Positions 56,933-64,000 of a stretch of 64,000 nucleotides of DNA are shown piece after piece. The notes below the pieces were generated by a model. That model was not told where the DNA came from, did no database searches, and saw nothing but the letters and a program-made list of their open reading frames with translations. The DNA lies in contig NC_079896.1 of NCBI RefSeq assembly GCF_024868665.1, forward strand, positions 2,248,751 through 2,312,750, in the 5' to 3' direction. The position numbers were made by a program, and so were the translations under genes. The stretch's first letter is position 1, and each line of letters begins with the position of its first letter. The DNA is from Triplophysa rosa. Its lineage: Eukaryota > Chordata > Actinopteri > Cypriniformes > Nemacheilidae.

Positions 56933-57790
56933 GCAGAGCCGATACGCAGACTACGCAGGTTGCGTAGGGCCCCTGCACCACCAGGGGCCCCCTTGAGTAC
57001 CAAATCAAAAACACTATTGTAAACAAGACGCTATTTTTAGAACTTGTGGATTCAACTTTAGAAATTTCCTTTTTAATCCTTCATTTATTTAATTACTGTT
57101 ACATACTCGGATATCATGCAGTGGGCACCAAGTAATGACATGCGCATGATGTGCTGATATACTTAAAATAAAAATGATATACTAAAAATAATAAAACGGC
57201 AACAACGTGAAGCAAAAGAACCAGAAGGCAATGTGTTTTTGTACTATTTTAAAGTCTTATTTTGTTTTGCCAAATTATGCAATGCGTTAGCCTACTTACA
57301 AAACAATTATCCAGTACAGATTTACACATTTGTCCACTGCATTTGTTTTGCCCGTGATATATCATTTTAAGTTTGTGCCATCACATTTAGAGAATAATTG
57401 CTTAGCTTTCTTGATTAAACTGTATTTATCATGCTTTATTTTTGTTAGTAAATCACTTATTTGGTAATAAAAACACAGCGTTTGCGTGTAATAGGTTTTT
57501 TTTATAAAGCTAGATGTTTCCAGAGCCACGTGTTAGGTCAATCAAAATTTGAATTTAATAGTAGGCCTATACTTAATTGTTTAAGTGTATAAAATGAACC
57601 CCCAGTTTAATGTTTAATGTTGTTTGTCTTTCAGACTTCATTTGTTTAAATGTCTTAATTTATTTATTATTTTTTATTTCTCATAGTTTATGTTTAGGCT
57701 ATATCTATCTATATCTAGATTTAATTATTTGTACAAGCGCCCCTCACAACTTTGCTTACTGCCCCCCAAACATCTAGAATCGGCACATGA
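56933..57790. repeat. Possible hAT-like non-autonomous element
   Basis: Starts CAGAGCCGATACGCAGACTA with CGCAGGTTGCGTAGGGCCCC; the CAGAGCCG start is like hAT termini. It ends near ACATCTAGAATCGGCAC, only partly inverted to the start. The interior is AT-rich with no transposase frame. No target duplication could be confirmed. Confidence 0.45.
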
Positions 57791-58689
57791 CAGAGAACTC
57801 CACCGAATATCCTGAGCTACAAAAGCGCAACACAATTTTTGAATCCTTCCCAAAGATTGTGCACCGGTTTTCAAAATTTGTGTTTTTTCAACCGGTGGGT
57901 AAGAGGTGTGTGTGTTGGAGCACACTGGTGCATTCGCAGGACGATGACCTCACACAGACCACCTCCATAAATGTTATATGAGCGTCTGTGTGTTAAGATT
58001 AGACTTCACACAATACCTTTATAAATGTGTGAGCAGACACTGGACGAGACTGTAAGTGTGTGGTGAGCTTGTTCAACTGATGAAACAGAGATTCATTCGT
58101 CAAGTAAGCAAGAGGAAAATGAAACGAGACAGAAACTTTGTTCAGCCTGTGTAACAGCATCAAACCGCACCGCAGAGCAGCTGAACTCACAGTTTTCAAG
58201 ACAAACGTTCACGGAACACCACATCTGATCTTATTTGCATAAAAGATGTTTTCCTTAAGAATGAAGTTGTTAATGAATTGCTTGAAACTCAGAGTGTGGC
58301 CAGACAGACGGAGAAGCGGATTGTGACGCAGCGGGCAGCGCCACCGCATCTGTCAACACTCCAAAGTAAAAATGAAAAGCATCTGCGAGTGATCAAATGT
58401 TACACGTGCCAATCGCTCACGGTCACAAGCGCTCATTCCCTTGTTTATGAACGGAAAGAATCAACATGTTCCTTTAAGTGTTTAATCACTTTCAAATGTC
58501 TGAATGACTCTGCATTTGTGTTGCGTGTAATGGATTACTAAATAACAAATGAAGTCAATTACTTTTAAGGGGTTCCTCTTTATTTTTAAGTAATCTAATA
58601 ACAGCTACTTATGATTTCTGTATATTTGATATCCAGGAACATTGTATTGCTCAGATGTTGCTCTTTCGTAGCTCTGGAGATTTGAAGTT

Positions 58690-59065
58690 CTTCGTTGTGT
58701 TTCATTTAAGCATCAATTTATTGTTCGAGAAATTGCTTAGGAGAAATAAAAAAATGTGACGAGAGACAATTGGTGATATCCACGAAGAGTATGGAAGTGT
58801 GAATGTAGATTGTAGAGGTAAAATCATCTGGATTTGTGTAAATTTGATGAGAAATGTTTGAGATGGGAGATCTTTAAGAATATTGAGTTTTGATTGCAGA
58901 TTTAACAAATCTGAGCTCAGTTTCAGACATTGTTGACATCTCTTCTGAAACAAAAAACTAATGACAGAGACATCTTTCATAATCCTCAAGAGAAATATTT
59001 GAGACATAAGCATTTGCTCAACATTTAATCTCACTAATGTCTACAAAAAATAAGTGAGATTTCTT
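58690..59065 (-). repeat. Dispersed repeat 'R4', copy 4
   Basis: A 110-codon minus-strand frame begins MRLNVEQM, as copy 1, and contains FQKRCQQCLKLSSDLLNLQS with KLNILKDL. Beyond that it shares SQTFLIK with copy 3. Confidence 0.75.
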
Positions 59066-59279
59066 CCAGTATATCTGTGACTTTTCTTTCTTACAGGTAC
59101 TGTTTAACAGTTCTATACAAACAATATTGAAATTAAAATCCAAATTTAGGCAAATTTGCTTTAAAACGAGTTCGAAATTTCATTTTTATTCATTTTAAAA
59201 TATTATTAGCTACACTAATGGATCAAAAAATGCAACGATCAGGAATGTAAAGGATGTAAAAATCCATTTTTGTTGTCGA

Positions 59280-59405
59280 CGTGGTCCAGATTGATACAGA
59301 TTTTTTATCTATAACATGTATTACAATTTAAAGTAATTATTCATTTAAATACAGTACAATGTAATTAGTAATAAATACAACTTTTGAAGGAATTTACCCA
59401 ACACT
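59280..59405. repeat. Fragment of the CAGTGTTGG-ended element
   Basis: TAATTAGTAATAAATAC with TTTACCCAACACTGCAA matches one end of the element at 47871-48348. Confidence 0.55.
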
Positions 59406-60879
59406 GCAAAGAAAGACATCAAAGCAAGTGTCACGAATTGAAAAACAGAAAAAGCACTTTTCATACAAAATATTTGAAGTTTGCCAAACATTGTCTGCAG
59501 TTATAGATTCCCAGCAAAATAATACAGTTTGTCATCTAGCATGACATGCAGTAGAGCAATATTCGACATTTCACCTGCGCTGAAAAAGATTCAGACGCTG
59601 TCAGGGAGCAATTAAAAATTCATGACAATGTAAATCTGCATATTATCCTGCAGACATTTGTGACTTTTTTCTAATTCACGCTTGTCAGTGTTTTAAACGG
59701 TGAATTCCTGTCCAACAAAAACTTTTTAATGGATGATGAGAAAAAGCTCACGGTTCGGAATTCACATGGAGAACTGAAGTGACGCCGACGGTAATTCAGT
59801 TTTTAATCCTGTTCCATCACAGACGGGAAGCATGAATGAAAGATGGGAGGAAAGAGATGGTCTCTGCGAGTAAAGCCGTGAATAATGTCGCATATTACAG
59901 CATGTTATTGCTGCTCTTTACTGTCCACCGGGATAATGAATTTATCACTTTATGGCAAAATCCATAATGGAATTATCTCAAGGTGTCGTGCGGAGAATCA
60001 TTACAAACTGAATTATTTCTCTTTTCTCTGCTTTTGTGTTTGTGCGTTCGCTGCAGAAGAACGGCCTGCAGGAATCATTACGGTCTGTCTGAAGATTAAA
60101 AATATATCTCCCGCACCCTCTTCTTCATTGGATTTTTAATGTTCTGCTCGTGTTTTAATCAAATCGCCGCTTGTGCCGTTGCAGGAACCGGCTGGAGAGC
60201 TTTAGTCGGTGGGTCAGAGCCGAGATGTTTGGGTTTGTTTTGAAGGACGGCATCTGTCTAGACGGACACAAAACTACTTCATTTATATTCATGGTTCATC
60301 TGAAAAAAAAAGATTTTTGCTGTAAACTACTGTTAAATTCATGAAAGCTCACAAAGATGCAAAATGAAAGACGGAAGGAAGGCCGGGTGCAGGAACGGTG
60401 AGTCTCTGGTTTCTCTCTTCCGAGGTTTTGAGGGCATGTCAGTGCAGTTTCCATCCAACGCTTTGTCTTCAGAGGCGTCAATTAATCACATTTCCGTATG
60501 TCGAGGGCCCTTAAACTAGAGAGTCCCTTTTTAATGGAACGCCCAGGCAAATTGCAGGGTTGTGCCGCTCCGTATTTTTCGTTGATAGACTTCCATATTG
60601 CAAAATCGATTCTCAGCACCTTCTCGCAGTAGTAAAATCTATCTCTTAGGTGCGTGAATGAGAGTGGTTCTCGTGTCGTGGACTCGGTGTGGGCTATAGT
60701 CTGCCCTCCAGCGTAGTGATTTGTGCGCTAGTCTGGCTTTTATTCTTTTCTGAAGTGAATGCTATTGATATGAGGTTCCTCTGGAGAACCTCAATGTGAG
60801 ACATATGTCCTTCATTTCAAGAGAGACACTCGATGTTTTCCATCATTGTATGATGTCATGTCATGTATAGACCTGAGGC

Positions 60880-61690
60880 TAGATTCCTCTCTTCTTTTCT
60901 GATCTCTCCTCAACTCTTCTCCTTCTTTCCCATCTCCTCACTCTTTCTTGTCTCCTCCCGTCATCTCTTCTCATCTCCTCTCATCTTTTCTCATGTCTCC
61001 TCTTCTCATCTCTCATTTTTTCTTAACTCCTCTTTTTTCTCACCTCCTCTCATCCTTTTTCATCTCCCTTTATCTTTTTTCTCATCTCATTACATCTCCT
61101 CTCACCTCATTTCTTTTGTCTCATCTCCTCGGATCTCATCTTTTCTTATTTCCGTTTTCTGACCTCTTTTCCATCTCATCTCATCTTTAATCATCATTTT
61201 TCATCTATGTTCTTATATCTCATCTTTTCTCGTCTCGTGTCTTTTTGCCTCCTCTCATCTCCTCTGACCTCATCTTTCTTCATCTCTTCATTTTTTCTTG
61301 TCTCCTCTCTTCTCATCTCCTTTCACTTCCTATGATCTCATCTTTTCTCGTCTCGTCTCATCTCATGTCTTCACATCTCAAATGTTTTCCTCAACTCCTC
61401 TTATCTCGTTTTTCTCATCTCCTCTCATGTTTTCTCATTTCCCTTGGTCTTTTTTCCTCATATCTTTTCATCTCATCGTCTCTCTTCTATTGTCATCACT
61501 TTTCATCTCCTCTGACCTCATCTTTCTTCATCTCTTCATTTTTTCTTGTCTCCTCTCTTCTCATCTCCGTTCACTTGCTCTGATCGCATCTTCTCTATTC
61601 TCTTCTCCTCTCATCTCTTCTCGTCTCCTCTTATCCTTCTCTTCTCTTCTCAACTCTTCTCATCACATCTCATCTCTTCTCTTTTCTTCG
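60880..61690 (+). repeat. CT-rich minisatellite (CTCATCTCCT units)
   Basis: About 800 bases of TCTCATCTCCTCTCATCTTT-like units. A stretch from CTCCTCTGACCTCATCTTTC to TCTCTTCTCATCTCC occurs twice, near 61259 and 61508, about 60 bases almost identical, so part of the tract arose by duplication of a larger block. Confidence 0.92.
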
Positions 61691-61713
61691 TGTCTGGTGA
61701 GATCACATTGATA

Positions 61714-61714
61714 T

Positions 61715-61753
<39 letters not shown>

Positions 61754-61906
61754 GTGTGTGCGTGTGNNNNNNNNNNNNNNNNNNNNNNNNNNNNNNNNNN
61801 NNNNNNNNNNNNNNNNNNNNNNNNNNNNNNNNGTGTGTGTTGTTGTGTGGGGGGTGCGTGCGTGCGTGCGTGTGTGTGCGTGCGTGCGTGCGTGTGTGTG
61901 TGCAGA
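61714..61906 (+). repeat. TG/TGCG microsatellite with assembly gap
   Basis: GTGTGTG at 61714-61766, then 66 N (61767-61832), then GTGTGTGTTGTTGTGTGGGG and GTGCGTGCGTGCGTG to 61906. The gap is likely a failure to assemble the repeat, and its true length is unknown. Confidence 0.95.
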
Positions 61907-62579
61907 CAGTGCTGAGTTTCTAGTTAGCCGTGCAAAGCTCAGCAGCTCGACCTCACTCTCACATTATTCTTCATTTACAGTGAGTCGAAGTACAGCGGCC
62001 TCACGTCTCTCACGACAAACTCAAATTTATTGAGCTGCCCGACTCGTGCTAATTGAAAGAAATTGTGTGTCTGTTTGTGTTCCAGACTGTTTGAGAAGCA
62101 TGTGAGGTGGCATGTTAAAGCATGAAGTGGCCCGCGGGTAGCTCGTGAGCGCCACCCGGAGGGTGAGGACGACTGAGGTCTGAGGTGACAGGTGAGTATG
62201 ATGGTCAGTAATGTTAGACAGTTTGCACCATAAATAATGACAGATTTGATGAAGATGTGATTTGTGTGCATGCACAGCGATGGACCAGATCCTCATTCTT
62301 GTTACAGACATCAAACCACTAAAACATCTGTGCAATTCACTGTACACACATAACTTAAATGTCTTTAATATGGCTTCTGTAAGACTTGTTGATTTCAGAA
62401 ACGCCTGGTTCTCTGGTGTTCATGAGAGCGTGTGGCCGCAGTGAAAGGTTTCTCCGCAGGTCTCACACGCCGCAGCTCGCTGTCTCCATGAGACCACCAT
62501 TTGTGTGCAGTGTGAAGTTAAAGACAGAAATGCACAAACCCAGAGCTGTCAGGAAGCATTGACACGGCAGCACATTTCT

Positions 62580-62600
62580 CCTCTCTCTCTCTCTCTTTTC
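62580..62600 (+). repeat. Short CT run
   Basis: CTCCTCTCTCTCTCTCTC, followed by an acceptor-like TTTTCCTCTGTCAG. No coding frame continues after it. Confidence 0.6.
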
Positions 62601-64000
62601 CTCTGTCAGGACTGGAACACCTTGTATCTCCAGCACAGAAAACTCCCGATAATTGCCTGATTCAATATTCGCAAGAGAAATCTGGAGGAAAAATATGTTG
62701 AAAACGACTTTGTGGAAAATAATTCTGCCAAGAGTGGCACATTCAAATGTAAAATAATGTGATGTTTTTGTGTGTGCGTGTACCAGACGCCTCCATTGCA
62801 TGTACACACAAACCACGTGAATGAGGAGGAGGAGGAGGAGGATGTGAAGATCTCCAGAACCTCAATACATCTTTTGATCTTAGAAGATCTTAGAAGGGTA
62901 GTTTAGAAGAATCACACACACTTTGATCGATTCATTTCCTTTCGCAGGCTCCCTCCACGTCATTTTAACATTCTTCCAATCTCACTTATATTTTAGGTCA
63001 CTTCACAGTCCTTCTCAGGGATCTGGCTTGGCTGACAATTTCCGGTCCAGATTGACACACTGACCATCTGCGGTAGGTTCAGTGCGGTCATAGAAATCCA
63101 TCAGAAGTTGTTCATGCCGTTTTTTTACTCTGCAAAACTCCCTCTGTATTGTCACACTGTGGCTCGTGAGACGGTCATTCCCACGAGGCCGTTCCCTGGC
63201 GTCGCTCGCTTCTCTGTAGATATTGAGAAGCTCTTTCTGACAGCGGCCGGGGCGAACCGCCTCTGCGATGGCCTATCACTGTCACCAATTTGTACATAGC
63301 CATGAGGGCCATAGAGGGGACAGACAATCAGCTCGACCCACAGAGCGATAATGAGCCTCACCGGATGCCCACCTGTCCACAGCAAGTGCCACATTCAACT
63401 CCTGTACACACACCTGTGTGTGCGTGTATGTAGTCACTTATATGTATCTACGGAAAAATGTAAACTCTGTCCGAGATATTTCAGAAAAAAGACTGCCTAT
63501 GTAAACATATCTAAGTATATTAGGCCTATACTATAGCAGTATAGTGATGGCATCGCGTAGGCCCTGTTGTTTTTACTTGTTGTTTTGTATAGCATGATAA
63601 TACAGGTAATTTTTTAGAAAGTTTAGAATGTACTTATTACATAATAAATACATTACGTAAAATTTAAATAAACCGATAAATTAAGCATATAATTAATTTA
63701 TGAGTGTGAACTAACATTTTAAGGTCAACTTAAATTTTAATAAATACCTACAAATATAGAGTATTTATGTAACTTGACTATTTTTCCTTTTTATATAAAT
63801 ATTAAATAAAGATCATAATTCTAACGTAATACTTGAGGTCTTTTAAATAACACTTTTTTACACGTGAAGGATTCACACACGTTCGAGTTTAAACGAGCAC
63901 TGACACCTGCTGGCAGCTGACGGTACTGCTACTCAAAACCAACCTGAAGGATTACTAGCCTTGTACATTTTAGTCACATAACAAAACGCATAACGTCTTA

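Larger units (their letters stand above)
53968..64000. other. Region upstream of ndufa4l2; no gene recognised
   Basis: Ten kilobases with repeats (54560-55210, 55222-55290, 56587-56932, 56933-57790, 58690-59065), a CT-rich minisatellite (60880-61690), a TG microsatellite with an N gap, and GC-richer segments at about 59580-60250, 62080-62470 and 63000-63420. STAC3, the human neighbour, has a C1 zinc finger and SH3 domains; none of their motifs was seen. Confidence 0.6.

Noticed and set aside
60185..60212. 24-base micro-exon between GTTGCAG and gtgggt
   Set aside because: The splice sites look good, but the product NRLESFSR has no partner exon on either side.
60863..61923. 99- to 137-codon Ser/His/Leu/Phe frames
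   Set aside because: Translations of the CTCATCTCCT minisatellite; one also runs through the N gap.
62822..62845. GAGGAGGAG run as the acidic stretch of STAC3
   Set aside because: It is on the plus strand, opposite to the expected stac3 orientation, and is a simple GAG repeat.

Overview
This is a vertebrate nuclear window, almost certainly from a teleost and probably a cypriniform fish. Genes are split into short exons with GT-AG introns. Intergenic and intronic DNA is AT-rich and full of CA/TG microsatellites, long CT tracts, tRNA-derived SINEs and many short palindromic DNA-transposon families of the kind seen in zebrafish and carp. There are no operons, prokaryotic signals or CRISPR arrays. 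The assembly has one 66-base N gap inside a TG microsatellite (61767-61832).

Three protein-coding genes can be supported. (1) nxph4 (neurexophilin 4, + strand): the large 3' coding exon is at 16314-17138; the signal-peptide exon is not certain, with one weak candidate at 1541-1633. (2) shmt2 (mitochondrial serine hydroxymethyltransferase, + strand): all 12 coding exons were found between 19597 and 39805, every splice phase closes, and the product is 502 residues. (3) ndufa4l2 (NDUFA4-like, - strand): all four coding exons were found between 53967 and 46489, giving 81 residues. Its first exon is only 42 coding bases and was found by matching the required phase and the family N-terminus.

The order nxph4(+) - shmt2(+) - ndufa4l2(-) is the same as human 12q13.3 (NXPH4-SHMT2-NDUFA4L2), orientation included. 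This supports the gene names. STAC3, next in the human order, was not found in the remaining 10 kb.

Layout: 1-16313 is the nxph4 upstream region or intron 1, rich in repeats. 16314 to about 18.5 kb is the nxph4 exon and 3' UTR. 19.4-19.6 kb is the shmt2 promoter, with a duplicated TTTCCCATGA element. 19.6-39.8 kb is shmt2, with an 8.4-kb first intron and a CT tract of about 900 bases running into the exon 7 acceptor. 39.8-46.5 kb is the convergent intergenic region. 46.5-54.0 kb is ndufa4l2. 54-64 kb has no recognised gene and holds repeats, a CT minisatellite and some GC-rich, possibly conserved segments. The genes do not form a pathway: nxph4 encodes a secreted neurexin ligand, shmt2 mitochondrial one-carbon metabolism, and ndufa4l2 a small mitochondrial inner-membrane protein.

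The most interesting observations are an internal Met in shmt2 exon 2 at the place used for the human cytosolic SHMT2 alpha isoform; an unidentified dispersed repeat in four copies that keeps a similar peptide frame in three of them; several clear nested transposon insertions, one with a short C-terminal coding remnant; and a 206-bp tandem array. No previously undescribed biological system was identified with confidence.
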